Shown piece by piece: positions 1 through 12,184 of a stretch of DNA of 64,000 bases. Made by a program: the position numbers and the translations under genes. Under the pieces are notes generated by a model. It ran no database searches and was not told where the DNA came from. It saw only the letters and a list, made by a program, of their open reading frames with translations. This DNA comes from Pomphorhynchus laevis. Taxonomy: Eukaryota > Acanthocephala > Palaeacanthocephala > Echinorhynchida > Pomphorhynchidae. The DNA lies in assembly GCA_012934845.2 (NCBI GenBank), contig WNNJ02002842.1:1-64000 (forward strand), in the 5' to 3' direction. Every line of letters starts with the position of its first letter. Within the stretch, counting starts at the first letter, position 1.

Positions 1-1065
1 TTTCGCGTCTGTTCTAATTCATCATCCTCCCATCCCTATTTTTTGCGGGGTCCCACAAGGTTCAGTCCTAGGTCCCCTGCTTTTCTCTCTTCTGCTTGGC
101 GATCTCTCTCCATTTATCAAACCTTACTCCTTTAACGTCATGCAATACGCCGATGACATCCTCATCTATGCTCATGCACCCGTACATCGCATACACGATA
201 TCGCAATTTCTGCCTCAAACTGTCTTTCTTCTATCTACAAACGCCTCTTCAATATCCATCTCGTTCTAAATCCCGACAAGTCCAAAATAATGTGGATCCT
301 CCACCCGTTAACCTAACATATCTCCCACTGTATCTTTTGCCTCATAAATCATCCCCATACTCCACAATCTCAATTTCTTGGGATTCCATTTCGATGATCA
401 CCTTTCCCTTAAACCTTTCGTCCATGACAATATCCGCTCGTCTAACTTAATTTTTCGTGTCATCCGCCGTATCCGACCCCTTATCGACTTCCGTTCTTGT
501 ATGTCACTTCTTTCATCGCTTCTTTTCCCTAAAATCGATTACTTCCTCAGCCTTTTCGACCATTCTCCAAAATCCATTATCCTACCCCTACAACGCCTCA
601 TCAACTTCGCTGTTCGAGTGCTCCCACGTCTACGTCGCGTTGACCACACATCCACATATCTTGATCAACTCTCCTGGCCTACCATCCACATCCGTATACA
701 ACTCCGCCTTCTTGTAACTTTTCGTCTTATTGCTGTCGGCTGCCCATCGTTCATCAACCACCCTTTCTTGGACGACACTCGCCCCACCTCTCTATCACTG
801 CGTTCCCGTAATTCCCTCTTACGCTACGTTCCCAATTACTTTAACAACTACGGTTTCCGTTCCGTCCTTGTCACCGCCCCACTCGCCTGAAATCAGCTCC
901 CACTCGAAGTCCGCCGCGCTCCCTCCTTTTTTGCAATCAAATACCGCCTCCGTTCCCACCTCCTCGACACATGATTTAGATTTTTGTTTTTAGTTGTTGT
1001 GGTCATGTAAACGTGCGCCGGTACGCATTTGCCACGTAAAATAAATCTATTTTTAATTATTTTTG
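1..1065 (+). mobile_element. Family A LINE, 3' half (RT palm to 3' end), continues left of window
   Basis: This is the 3' half of a CR1/L2-like non-LTR retrotransposon. RT motif B (GVPQGSVLGPLLF) reads at about 48-90 and the catalytic YADD at 146-157. The thumb and C-terminal region follow in other frames up to about 970, so the coding region is broken by frameshifts and stops. The 3' tail, a short GC-rich hairpin-like segment at about 1000-1036 ending near a TTTGCCACG-type end, is shared with the other family A copies at 2650, 4600 and 9160. Around 287-320 it shares an unusual altered stretch with the copy at 18.9 kb, which marks the two as one subfamily. The class is clear; the exact clade is inferred. 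Confidence 0.8.
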
Positions 1066-1069
1066 AAGT

Positions 1070-2645
1070 AAAAACACTTTTCAAATACAATATTTTGAAT
1101 TGTTGCATTTGTCATCGATTAGATTTAAACAATTGATAAAAATATTAAAAATATATTTCGTCGATTTTGGATAAATTTACATAGCGAGATCATTAACAGC
1201 ACTCGTCAAGAAAAATGACGATACCAATGTATTTTTGAAGCATTAAATAAAAATAAAAATTGGATATGTCCTAAACCTAAGCACACATTGAAATGACGAA
1301 GTCAACATCGTAATATAGATACACATATTTGCAATAAATGTTAGATTAATCAAGCGTTTGCAGTTTACGTAAAATCAATTTTTAATTTTAAATCTTTAAA
1401 TTTCCATAAAAAATATTTAATTAAATAACAAATGCCATTTTCGAAAGAGCACTAAAAAGTATAGAACCTATTTAAGCGGTGATTCATTCAAAATTGTCAC
1501 CTTAAATTCTACGTTACGCATTAATATATATAACTTTAGAATTAATTTTAAATATGTAATTCGAGTTTGAATTCATTTACATTTTTCTATTATTTGAAAA
1601 ATCGATACACATCTTCCGAAGTTAAAATGCGTGGATGCGTAATCTACCATAATTTTACATTGGAGTTTAAACCGGTTTTTTAAAACTCGATTTACAATAG
1701 TTATTTAAAGCAATTTCCATTAAATCAGCTAACTGATTAAGTTACATTAATCCATTAAGTTACATAATGTATTAAAATGTTTTAGTGAATAAAGTATTTA
1801 TGTGTACTTAAGCTCGACCGTTATATTGTCTCGAAAGGAAGAAACTAAAAACATTAAAAATGATTTCTCCTTTGTAGTTAATATTAACTACAAGTAAGAT
1901 AACTATTTTACATAAATAGTAATTATAGGTAAATCATTTAATTTTAAAGGATTTAATTTTATAATTAAAGCCTTTAATTTTCAAAGATAAAAATTAAATT
2001 ATTTACAATATCCATTTGGTAAGATGATGCATTCAGATCCACTAAAAACTGAAACGAAAGAATTACAATATTATTGATAGTGTGTTCTGATGTGTGAAAG
2101 CAGAGCAAAATGATTGATTATCACATGAGGTCATCAGAAATAAGAAGATTAAAATAACTAAAATAATTATTGAAACTATTGTTTTCTAAAAATTGATAAA
2201 TTGCTAAAATTATTGTTTTCTAAGAATTGATAAATTACTTTCTAAGGTGTAAGAGCATAGAGAAAGAAAATTAATCGAAAAGTTTAAAAGCAGAAGGACA
2301 AAATGATTCCGGATATTATGATGAATATATACCATAAAAAGATGGTAAAAATTGATAATCATCGGTTAATTATTTATTACATGCCAGAAAATTAAAATGT
2401 GAATAAAACGTCGTTGCGGTTCAATTCACGATAAGTTACGTTAACATATCTAAATCCCTTTATTACTAAGTGATAGGTACATATAAATCAAATTATTTCG
2501 CACTTTCATACAACTCAAAAAGCCAAACGTACTTGCAATGTATCTCGATATATTTAGGATTATGAACTTATTAACTAATCAAATATTTATTGTATAAGTA
2601 TGTGCAATCCGATTAAACTGGTTTAAAGTAGCCAGCGCAATAGTT
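1070..2645. other. AT-rich spacer without recognisable gene
   Basis: I see no coding region, RNA gene or named repeat here. It contains one perfect 22-bp palindrome with no spacer at 1872-1893. The stretch separates two family A LINE copies of opposite orientation. Confidence 0.5.
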
Positions 2646-2649
2646 CAAT

Positions 2650-4590
2650 CATAATAATTTATTTACCGTGGCAAATGCGTGTCAGCTACACGCTTACAAG
2701 TCCACCAACTAACAAAATCAGCAAAAGTCACAGAAAAATTTGTTAAATTGTTTAAATTGGATCGAATTTTGCGCTTAAAACACAGTAGGGAGGTTGGTTG
2801 ACGTATATGAATTGGCAGTTGATTCCATGAGAGAGAAGTAGTCACAAGGAAGGAGCTGAAGCCAAAAGAGGTAGAGTAGTTTGGGGCACGTAAAAGAAGG
2901 GAATTACGGGAACTCAAGGAACAGTAAACAGGAAGAGAATTATCGAGAAAAAGAAGGTTGAGAAATTGAGGGGTATGAAAAGTTACAAGGAGGAAAGCAA
3001 TGAGAAGACGAATTTAAGCAAGACAATAAATTGTAGGCAAATCGAGAGAAGCACAAAACTACGAAGTCTGAGGAGAATTCGGACGGCTGCGTTGACGATG
3101 CGTTGTAGTGGAAGAAGAGTGGATTTATGTGATTCGGAAAATAGACTAATACAGTAATCAAGTCTTGAGAAAATGAGAGAAGATATGAGAGTCAAAAAAG
3201 GAAAATCGATCAATTTAAGAATTTGACGGAGCTTGCGGAGAATCAAGGTAGATGAGCGTACTTTATTTCTAACGAAAGGTTTAAGTGAAAGTCGGTTGTC
3301 TTACAATCGGCAGCCTTACAGTCGGAATCAAACCAAGGAGCATGGCGCAAGCGCTGAAAACGACAAGGAAGAAGGTGATTGAGGATAGTAGTAAGTTCAG
3401 AATTAAACAGAATGCAGAGATCATTGGGAGAAAGATAGTTAAGTGGAAGTGAAAATAGTGAAGAATTGAGTAAGGCTGCACAGAGAATAGAGATATCGAG
3501 AAGTTTCCATGGTCGACTTGGAGTAGCTAATGTTTGAGGTGGAGAAGGATGATGGGGATGAGTAGGAGTAAGAGTGACAAGGAAATGATCGGGCAAACCA
3601 GGATCAGTAGTAATTGACAAAGTAATTTATAGTTAAAATCCTAAAATGGTTAGTTAGAGTGATAGAGTCAGAGTCAGCCGAGTAATCAAGACGAATGTTA
3701 AAGTCACCTAGAATAATAGAAGGAGTATAAGACAATGAACAGTAAGAAATAATATCTGCAAGGTCGTTAAAGAACATACGTGAGGGGGCAGTTCAGCCTG
3801 AAAGGTATATAATTACAAGTTCCAGAGAAAAACAAGTTGATAATCTGCATATTAGCAATTCGAACGAAGTGTAACGGATGTTAGAGTTAATGTTACGTAG
3901 AGACGTTGGGTGACGAGTAATGAGAACAATACCGCCATGGTTAGAAGTAGTAGATGTGGAAGAGAGAATTGGACGAGCTGATTTAACTAGAGAACAACCA
4001 AATCGACATAGACGATGAAATCAAGATATTCAGAGTGCCAGGATTCAGTAATGCAAAGAATATCGATGGATAATTGATAAAAGACTGCAAAGCGCAAATC
4101 AGCTTTATGAAGAATTGAGCAAGTGTTGAAAAGACAAAGACGAAAAGTATGTTTAGGAGCGATATAGACTAACAAAGAAGACAGGCAGAGACAGGAGGCA
4201 ATCGGATGTTTGGCCTAGTGCGTACAACGTGTAAATTTCCGTTGATTAAACCGATTGATAGGTATGACTCGCCGTTTGTTTCTCGTCGATGTTTCTCGAC
4301 GCGAGCGCTATTGAAATAGGGAATATCAGAAATGGAGCGATTATGAAAGATACAAGTAGATGAAGTGGTAAAAAGTTTAAGACTGGGAGAGTACCGTGAG
4401 ACATGTGAACTATGTCAGAAAACGATTTTTAGGGGTGGAGAACTGAGATGATTGGATTTAGTGGATTTGTTTAAATGAATAAAAGATACAGGAGCGATAT
4501 TATTGAAGAGGAATGGATTATCATCAGGAAGAATGGTTGCTAGGATAGATCTGAAAGCAGATACATCATCATTAAGGCGAGATTGTAAAA
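2650..4590 (-). mobile_element. Family A LINE with internal deletion of the RT core
   Basis: This minus-strand LINE has its 3' end at about 2650-2700 (same tail as the other family A copies). The RT C-terminal part reads at about 3250-2665. The endonuclease C-terminal part (PDHFLVT, then APWFDSDCK) reads at about 3600-3300. The two parts meet directly at about 3285-3300, so the RT fingers and palm, including the YADD box, are missing. The endonuclease N-terminal part lies at 4175-3650 and a 5' segment reaches about 4590. Several frame breaks are present. It is a dead copy. Confidence 0.75.
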
Positions 4591-4591
4591 A

Positions 4592-5265
4592 AGGATTTAT
4601 TTAAACGTGGCAAATGCGTGCAAGAGCACGCTTACATGACCACAGCAAAACCAGACTGTGAATCAGGTGTCGAGAAGGTGTGAACGGAGGAGGTGTTTGA
4701 ATGTGATAAATGAGGGGGCGCGGCGGACGTCGAGAGGGAGTTGATTCCAGGCGAGTGAGGCGGCGACGAGGAAGGATCGGAGACCGTAGTTGTTGGAGTA
4801 ATTAGGAACGTGGAGTAAGAGGGTATGACAGGAACGAAGCGATAGCGAGGTGGGGCGAGTATCGTCTAAGAAAGGAAGGTTGATGAACGATGGGAAGCCG
4901 ACAGCGATGAGACGAAAGGTAACGAGAAGACGGCGGAGTTTGATGCGGATGTGGATGGTGGGCCAGGAGAGTTGGGCAAAATATGTGGATGTGTGATTGA
5001 AGCGACGGAGACGAAAGAGCACTCGAACGACGGTGTTGATTATTCGTTGCAGGGGTAGGATGATGGATTTTGGAGAATTGGCGAAAAGGCTAAGGCAGTA
5101 AAGAAGCAGATTCGGAAAGCTTTAAGCTAGATAAAATAATACAGCGATAGCGCGAAGGAAAACGATTACGTGGAAGTGGTGGAAGGGCAGAGCTGGTAGG
5201 AGTAGAGGCAGAAGGATCAAGATCATCAAATTTTTTCATTTAAGCACTCCTAAGTAACTCTATAC
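4592..5265 (-). mobile_element. Family A LINE, 5'-truncated copy plus a short 5'-region remnant
   Basis: A second minus-strand copy begins with the family 3' tail at about 4592-4660. An open stretch of 119 codons at 5022-4663 covers the RT C-terminal region (FRLRRFNHTSTYFAQLSW type). Homology to the RT stops at about 5110. From there to about 5265 a segment reading PLPRNRFPSRYRC in the minus frame matches the start of the family A protein seen at 16.1 kb, so it belongs to the 5' end of a family A copy, perhaps the one at 2650-4590 that this copy split. Whether this is insertion or later deletion is not settled. Confidence 0.65.
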
Positions 5266-5369
5266 GCCTTTTATAGAAAATTTCCATCATCAACAGCTTT
5301 AAAGTATGCATACATTATTTATATCAATGTTTGAAGTTTGATTTTTGGAAAATATTAATAAGATTAGCT

Positions 5370-6540
5370 ATTATTATTCACGAAATGTCTTAGCCTTAGG
5401 GCTTTTTAGACAAATCAGAAAGAAAAGAAAAATAGCTCATTCTAATTGACACCGGAATAAGAGCAATATGTTTGTAGGATCCATTATCCAATAACGAACT
5501 TTTCGTTTGCGCATATTATAGTTTAAGAGATCAGCAATTTCCTCTGGCAACGAATTCCAAATATTAAAAATTCAGGAAGATAACATCCACAATCTAGCCA
5601 ACCTGACCATGCAAGCGTTTATACAGAATCCAACTGTGCCGACGCAAGCCAGACTGTTGAAGACACACAAATCTAGAAAGGTAGCCTATCAATTCGTGTT
5701 ACAACGCACAAATGAATAAAAGATCAAGTAAGACAAGTCTAAGCCTCACAGGAATAAAATCTAGCATCGTTAAAAGCATTTTATAATAACCTTTGAGATT
5801 AATGCACATAGAGCTCCACGTAGCATAACTGCGTCGAGGTCGTTTATTTTTCTTAATAATCAGGAAACACGCTTGTACGCTGTATTCTAAGAGCGGTCTT
5901 ACACGAGCCACAAATAGCGTTTTGAAGAAGCAGCTGAAATGAAAGAAAATGTATTTTTAATGCCATATAAAGCACGTATAGAATTCATACGGATATTATC
6001 CGTGTTTAATCTGGTTTTAAGAGTTTGGTCAACTAGATTCCCATATCTATGTGATTGGAAATTTTACTTAACTCATATCCACTAATATTATAAGTATAGG
6101 GAATATTGATCTAGTCAATTATCATCACACATTTGTTAACATGAAGCAAAGGACCAGTTGACCTACATCAGCATTGTAAAAAAACAAGATCACTTTGTAG
6201 TAAGGTACAATCAGATGAACTCTTGACAATCCACAAAATTTTGACATCAAACGCTATGTGAGAATTTTCGAAGCGTAAAAGCATATCGTTAAGGAAGAAA
6301 AAATACAGTAGCGGACTGAATACGGAACCTTGAGGAACAACCATTGAGATTTTTATGCTCTTTGAAAGTGTGCTATTAATACGCACTCTAAAGGATCTTT
6401 GAACAAGAAAATTGTTCACCCAACTAACATTTCACGATAAACACCATAATGGCATAATAATGATACTACTCCTTAATAAAGCACTCTGCCAAATGCCTGA
6501 GAAAAGTCCAAAAGTACGACATTTAGCACATAGTAGATGA
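5370..6540 (-). mobile_element. Degraded CR1-like LINE fragment (family C), RT palm to 3' end
   Basis: The minus strand shows RT motif B as VPQGSVFSPLLY at about 6330-6300 inside an 83-codon open stretch (6419-6168). A thumb-type segment (VRPLLEYSVQACF) lies at about 5905-5865. The 3' end near 5370-5410 carries a short AATAATAAT-like microsatellite. It differs from families A and B in wording but has the same CR1/Jockey-type RT order. It is strongly decayed and abuts a family A copy at about 6540. Confidence 0.6.
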
Positions 6541-8065
6541 AGATGGGACCGGCGAAAAGCAAGATAGGATTCACAGAGAACGGATTAAGCGAGCGGATAT
6601 CACGTCTTAGAGAGCGGTGATAGACTCGAAACGCATGACGGAGTCGACGCTTTTAGAGTAGGCATTGGATGTCGACGCATGGGGCACGGTGCAAGCGTGC
6701 CGGTGATGGTAAGGCTTATAATAAGAGAATATCGATAATGGATGCGAGTTCAGAGTCGAAAAGAAAGCCAAGATCGTGAAGTGAAGATGTTATTGTAGGA
6801 GAAGATAGAGACGATTTGAGTAATACCGAGCGGAGAAGGGGATGTCAAGATTTCTCCATGAGCGGCGTAATATGGAAGGTGTGTGAGGCGGGAAGTGGTT
6901 GCAAGTGAGATCAAGGGTAACGATAAAATGATCTTATAGAGCAGGATCGGATATGAACAGTGAAGTGTAGGCAGCAAGACGACGGGGGTACAGCGATGAT
7001 GTCGAGTGCCCCGCCAAGGATATGTGTGGGGGTAGTGGAGATTAGTTTGTAATTGTAGTTGGATAGAATGTTGATGAACCGGATGGAATCGGTGGAAGAG
7101 GGGCGGTCAAGGCGGCTGTTGAAGTCGCCTAAAACGAGTGAATGGATGAAGGACAAAGAAAAATGGGAAATAAGGTAAGCGAGTTCGGTTCAAAATAAGA
7201 AGGTAGGAGATTATGAACCATGACGGTATATGATGGCGAGATCTAGAGTGATCGGTCTAAAAGAACGACAAGTGAGCAATTCAAAAGAGTAAGGACTGAA
7301 AGTGGGAGTGATTTTGCAAAGAGACGGGGGTGATGGCCGAATGCGACAATGCTGCCGTGGTTGGAGAATTTATAAGTGGATGAGCTGTGGGGAAGCGGAT
7401 TCGACTAGTGAGCAACCGGTAGGGAGCATACGGCGAATGGAGATATCGTCGGAATCTGAGTGCTAGGATTCGGTGAAGGAGAAGAGATTGACGGATTGCT
7501 TGGTGAATAGGTTAAAGATAAGATGGGATTTATGAAGAATATACCTAGTGTCGAGGAGGCCGAGGTGGAAAGCGTGTGTGGTTGTGAAAAGGGCTGGCAG
7601 AGAAGACACATAGGGGAGATTGAGCGCCATCGAATTTTGGGGCGGGTGTAGACAGCTTGAATATTTCTGTCGATGTTTCGGATGTAGAGAGATGCTTCGC
7701 CGTTTTCCTCGCGTCGGCGTTTTTCGATGCGGCTAGAAGGTAGTTGAGCGATTTCGAATAGTGCGATCTGGAAAAATTCGAGTGTGTGAAATGGACATGT
7801 GTTTAAATCGTTGAGAGAGAGGACAGAGGACTCTTGAGAGTGATGCTCTAAAAACAATTTTCAGGAGAGGGGACTGAGAAGGATTAGTTTGAGAAGATTT
7901 GTTTAGGCGGATAAATGCGACTGGAGATTTCGTTGAAAAATGATGGCTTATCCGAAGGAACAAGATTCAAGAGGATGGATCTGAAAGCGAAAACATCGTG
8001 CTCGAAACGTGCTTGTGTATAAAAGGATGTAGAAAGAGTGATATTAGTGACGATGACGCAACGAG
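6540..8065 (-). mobile_element. Family A LINE, 5' portion (endonuclease), 3'-truncated
   Basis: This minus-strand copy starts (5') at about 8065 with the N-terminal part of the family A protein. It carries the endonuclease across 7960-6900, including the LGDFNSRLDRPS block (about 7140-7100) followed by IRFINILSNYNYKLIST and the glycine-rich GGALDIIAVP block. It then stops near 6540, before the RT. The loss of the 3' side is unlike normal 5' truncation of LINEs and points to a later deletion or to the joining of two fragments with the family C piece next to it. Frames are broken. Confidence 0.7.
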
Positions 8066-8099
8066 CACCTTAATTTAATCTTGGTTAATCGTAGTTAAT

Positions 8100-8425
8100 A
8101 ATAGTTTAATCTTACTTATTTGAACCTTATTGTAATCTATATTTAGACTGTATAGGAGGAGAATTAATATGTGGAATTCGCTGCCCGAGTAAGTCGTTGT
8201 TGCTCCCAGTTTGAAAACGTTTAAATCACGATGATGAGAGCGGAGACGTAAACAAGTCTTCCATTTATCACCTCTGCTGAACTATTCTATTTAGCTACGA
8301 TATGCACCGCTCCGTTAATCGACAATTTGCTTTTTTGTTTTCTTTTAAATGGACTCTGACTGAATAGCCTTTTGGCTTTGGCATGTATTTGAAAATAATA
8401 AATAATAAATAAAATATTTTATAAT
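8100..8425 (+). mobile_element. Family B LINE, 3' end only
   Basis: This plus-strand fragment matches the 3' end of the LINE at 51.5-53.9 kb. Both share the stretch encoding a MWNSLPEE-like C-terminus, then a near-identical untranslated tail ending in TAGCCTTTTGGCTTTGG and an AATAATAAAT-type microsatellite. It is a normal 5'-truncated insertion, with only the last 300 bases or so present. Confidence 0.7.
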
Positions 8426-8429
8426 TATA

Positions 8430-8650
8430 GATAGTCGAATAAAAATTACACCCTTGTCTTATTTTATCACAGTTTATTTAACTATTGTCTTTATCGTGGA
8501 ACACGGACAAACTTTTTAAACCCGAGCAATTCACAACTTCAATCAGCACAGCTGACTCAGAAAATTGATGGATACACTAGCTACGACGTTTCAAGAAATA
8601 CATATCGAAAGTTCCTGAGCTTGACGAAAATGATAAAATTGATGTACTTT
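8430..8650. other. Spacer between LINE fragments
   Basis: Short unique-looking sequence between a family B tail and a family A-related tail. No gene or motif is visible. Confidence 0.4.
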
Positions 8651-8654
8651 ATTT

Positions 8655-9130
8655 ATAGTGGCAAATGCACGCTTATGCGCGCTTACAAGCCCATGTAGAA
8701 TAAAAAGAAAAAACAAGAAACACAAAATAGAATGTAAAATGTAAACTTTGATGAAATTGAAGCAAGTATATAGAAGATAATGGGAGATGAGTGAAATGTG
8801 GCATGGCGTTAATGAGAAAAATGTTGAGTGGTTTCGTTAAAGAGATATTAAAATTTGTGAGTTGGATGAAATGTTGAGGGAATACATTTCTTGATTTATT
8901 GTGGAGGAGGAGCATAGTGCATGGACGTAGACATTGTTTGAAGAGTGGAAGCGACGAGGATAGCGGACGTAAGTTGGCAAAGAATTCCAGGCGAGTGAAG
9001 CAGTGACGATAAAAGAGCAGAGGCAATAGTTGGTTGAGTGGTGAGAAAGGTGGAAAAGTAGAGAATTACTTGATCGCAAAGCCATGAGGGCAGAACGCAA
9101 ATCATCAAGAAAATCAAGGTGTAAGTAGGA
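8655..9130 (-). mobile_element. Diverged family A-like LINE, 3' end
   Basis: The minus strand starts from a tail like that of family A but with different wording (CACGCTTATGCGCGC at about 8668). It continues into a C-terminal coding stretch at 9100-8840 with the pattern SLAWNSLPTYVR, equivalent to the SLAWNQLPLDVRR end of family A RTs. It is a separate subfamily, truncated at its 5' end next to the longer copy at 9155. Confidence 0.55.
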
Positions 9131-9154
9131 TGGCGAGTGACAAAATAGAAGACG

Positions 9155-12100
9155 AAAAAAGATTTATTTTAACGTGGCTAATGCGTGCCAGCGCACGCTT
9201 ACATGACCACAGGCAAAACAAAAATGTAAAACATGTGTCGAGAAGGTGTGAACGGAGGAGGTGTTTAAATGTGATAAAGGAAGCAGCGCGGCGGACGTCG
9301 AGAGGGAGTTGATTCCATGCGAGTGAGGTGGCGACGAGGAAGGATCGAAAAACGTTGTTGTTGGAGTAATTAGGAACGTGGAGTAAAAGGAGTTAAGGGA
9401 ACGCAGTGATAGAGAGGTGGGGCGAGTGTCGCCTAAGAAAGGAAGGTTGATGAACGATGGGGAGCCGATAGCGATAAGACGAAAAGTTACGAGAAGGCGG
9501 AGTTTGATGCAGGATGTGGATGGTGAGCAAGGAGAGTTGGGCAAAATATGTGGATGTGTGGTCGAAGCGACGGAGACGAAAGAGCACTCGAACGGCGGTG
9601 TTGATTATTCGTTGTAGGGGTAGGATGATGGATTTTGGAGACTTGGCGAAAAGGCTAAGGCAGTAATCGATTTTAGAGAAAACAAGCGGTGAAAGAAGAT
9701 ACATACAAGAATGGAAGTCGATAAGGGGGCGGATACGGCGAATGTCATGGATAATTAAGTTAGACGAGCGGACCTTGTCACGGACAAAGGGTTTAAGGGA
9801 AAGATGATACTCGAAATGGAAGCCTAATAAATTGAGATTGTGGACTATGGGGATGATTGATGAGGCAAAAGATACAGTGGGAGGAGATATGTTTGGTTTA
9901 CGGGAGATGATCAATATCATTTTGAACTTGTCAGGGTTTAGAACGAGATGAAGATTGGAAAGACGTTTGTAGATAGAGGAAAGACAGTTGGAGGCAGAAA
10001 TGCCGATATCGTGTATGCGATGTGCGGGTGCATGAGCATAGATGAGGATGTCATCGGCGTATTGCATGACGTTAAAGGAGTAAGGTTTGATAAACGGAGA
10101 GAGATCGCCAAGCAGAAGAGAGAAAAGCAGGGGACCTAGGACTGAACCTTGTGGGACCGCAAAAAAATAGGGATGGGAGGGGAGGATGATGAATTAGAAC
10201 AGACGCGAAAGGAACGGTCGGATAGATATGAGGCAAACCATGCTACGGAGGAAGAAAAGCCGTAATCATAACGAAGGCGAGAAAGGAGGACGGAGTGGTC
10301 GACAATGTCGAATGCGGAGGAGAGGTCGAGGGAGATGAGAACACTATATAGAGCCTTGTCTCGAGAAATGAGTAAGTCGTTGTAAACTTTCATGCATGCG
10401 ATTTCTGTGGAGTGATTAGAGCGGAAAGCGGATTAGGAAAGGAGGATACAGATTGGATGAGGAGAGATAAGCGTTGATCTGTATTAAGATGAGGCGTTCT
10501 AAGAGCTTAGAAAGAGTAGGGAGTAGTGAAATGGGGCGATAGCTAGAAGGAAGGGAGTGGGTCGAGCGATTGTTTCTTAAGGAGGGGACGAACGATTGCG
10601 GATTTCCAGTGTGAAGGGAAGATACGACTGCGGATGGATAAGTTAAACAAGGTTGTGAGAAATGGGGATATCGATGGGCATATGGATTTTTATATATGTG
10701 AGTAGGCAGGGGATCGGCAGGTGAGGTTTTGTTGGGCAAGGACATGAGGACAGATGATACTTCGGTAGGTGAGACGGCGATAAGATGAAAGAGTTCCGGA
10801 AGGATGAGAGTAGACTGGACAGAGTGGGATAGGATGGAGACCGGGTTTGAGAGAGCAACGTGAACACTTTGGTCTGGAGAAAAGAGGAGCGAGCAAGGAA
10901 AAGTATGCAGAGAGTCTTAGAGTTGAATGAGGTGATGATTTTATGCTGTCAGAAGGAGTTGCATTTGGTACGTAGTAGGTTGAGATGAGACCGGCGAAGA
11001 GCAAGATAGGAATCACGGAAAGACGGAGTGATCGAGCGGAAATCACGTCTGAGAGAGCGGTGATAGATTCGAAAAGCATCGCGGAGTCGACGCTTTGAGA
11101 GTAGGCGTTTAGTGTTAAACCAGGGGGCATAGTGCAAGTGACGGTGTGGGTGAGATATGAAGGGCAAGATAAGATCGAGAGTGGATGTGAGTTCAGAGTT
11201 GAAAAGAACGGCGAGATCGTGAGGAGATGAATATGTTATTGTGGGATAGGATAGAGACGATTTGAGTAAGGCATAGCGGAGAAGGGAGAGGTCAAGATTT
11301 CTTCAAGGGCGACGTTGGATTGTAGGTGTGTGAGGAGCGGTGTGGTTGTGTGAGAAAGTAATCGGATAGACCAGGATCAGAGATGGACAGTGAGGTGTAG
11401 TCAGCAAAATGATCGGGGACAGCGATGATGTCGAGTGCCCCACCAAGTATATGTGTGGGGCAGTGGAGATTAGTTTGTAATTGTAGTTGGATAGAATGTT
11501 GATGAACCTGATGGAATCCGTGGAAGAGGGGCGGTCTAGGCGGATGTTGAAGTCGCCTAGAATGATTGAAGGGATTGAGGACACAGAACAATGAGAAAGG
11601 AGGTCAGCGAGTTCGGCAAAAAATAAGGATGTAGGAGCTGATGAACCGGGACGGTATACAATGGCGAGATCTAGAGTGATCCGACTTGAAGAACGACAAG
11701 TGAGTAATTCAAAAGAGCAAGGGCTGAAAGTGGATTGATTTCGCGAAGAGACGCGGGGTGACGCACGAATGCGACGATGCCGCCATGATTAGAGTATTTA
11801 GAAGGGCATGAGCTGAGGGGGCGGGCGGATTTGACTAGGGAGCAACCGGCAGAGATCATACGGCAAATGTAAAGGTCGTCGGAATCCGAGTGCCAGGGTT
11901 CGGTGAGACAGAAGAGATCGATGGATTGCTTGGTGAATAGGTTGAGGATAAGATCGGATTTATAGAGAATATATCTAGTGTTGAGGAGGTCGATGCGGAA
12001 ACCGTATGTGGTGGCGAAAGAGTCTAGTGGGGAAGATACATTGGGGAGATGGAGCGCCATCGAATTTTGGGAAGGGTGTGGACAACTTGAAAATTTCCGT

Positions 12101-12180
12101 CTATGTTTCGGATGGAGAGTGATGTTTTGCCGTTTTTCTCGCGATGACGTTTTTTGATGCGGCGTTTTTTGAATGGAAAG
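9155..12180 (-). mobile_element. Family A LINE, the most complete copy (endonuclease + RT)
   Basis: This is the longest minus-strand family A copy. The 5' side is at about 12180. The endonuclease spans about 12060-11300: LLNTRYILYKSDLI, then TEPWHSDSDD, then LGDFNIRLDRPSS at about 11565-11525. The linker and RT fingers follow at 11170-10420 (LPSSYRPISLLPTLSKLLERLI at about 10550-10490). The palm has the DLSSAFDIVDHS block at about 10330-10295 and YADD at about 10065. The thumb and C-terminus reach about 9170. No single open frame covers it; the longest intact piece is 224 codons (10067-9393). It is the best reference for the family in this window and forms a large inverted pair with the copy at 16.0-19.4 kb. 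Confidence 0.85.
9393..10067 (-). pseudogene. Reverse transcriptase palm/thumb segment of the family A LINE
   Basis: This 224-codon open stretch starts at an internal methionine just before YADDILIY, so the start is not a true translation start. It covers the palm motif C (residues 3-10), the motif D/E region (LVLNPDKFKMILI, LLGFHF) and the thumb (VRSSNLIIHDIRRIRPLIDF; RIINTAVRVLFRLRRFDHTST). In an intact element this enzyme copies the element RNA at a nicked target. Motifs A and B lie upstream in other frames (about 10136-10400), so the copy cannot make a whole RT. Confidence 0.75.
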
Positions 12181-12184
12181 GATA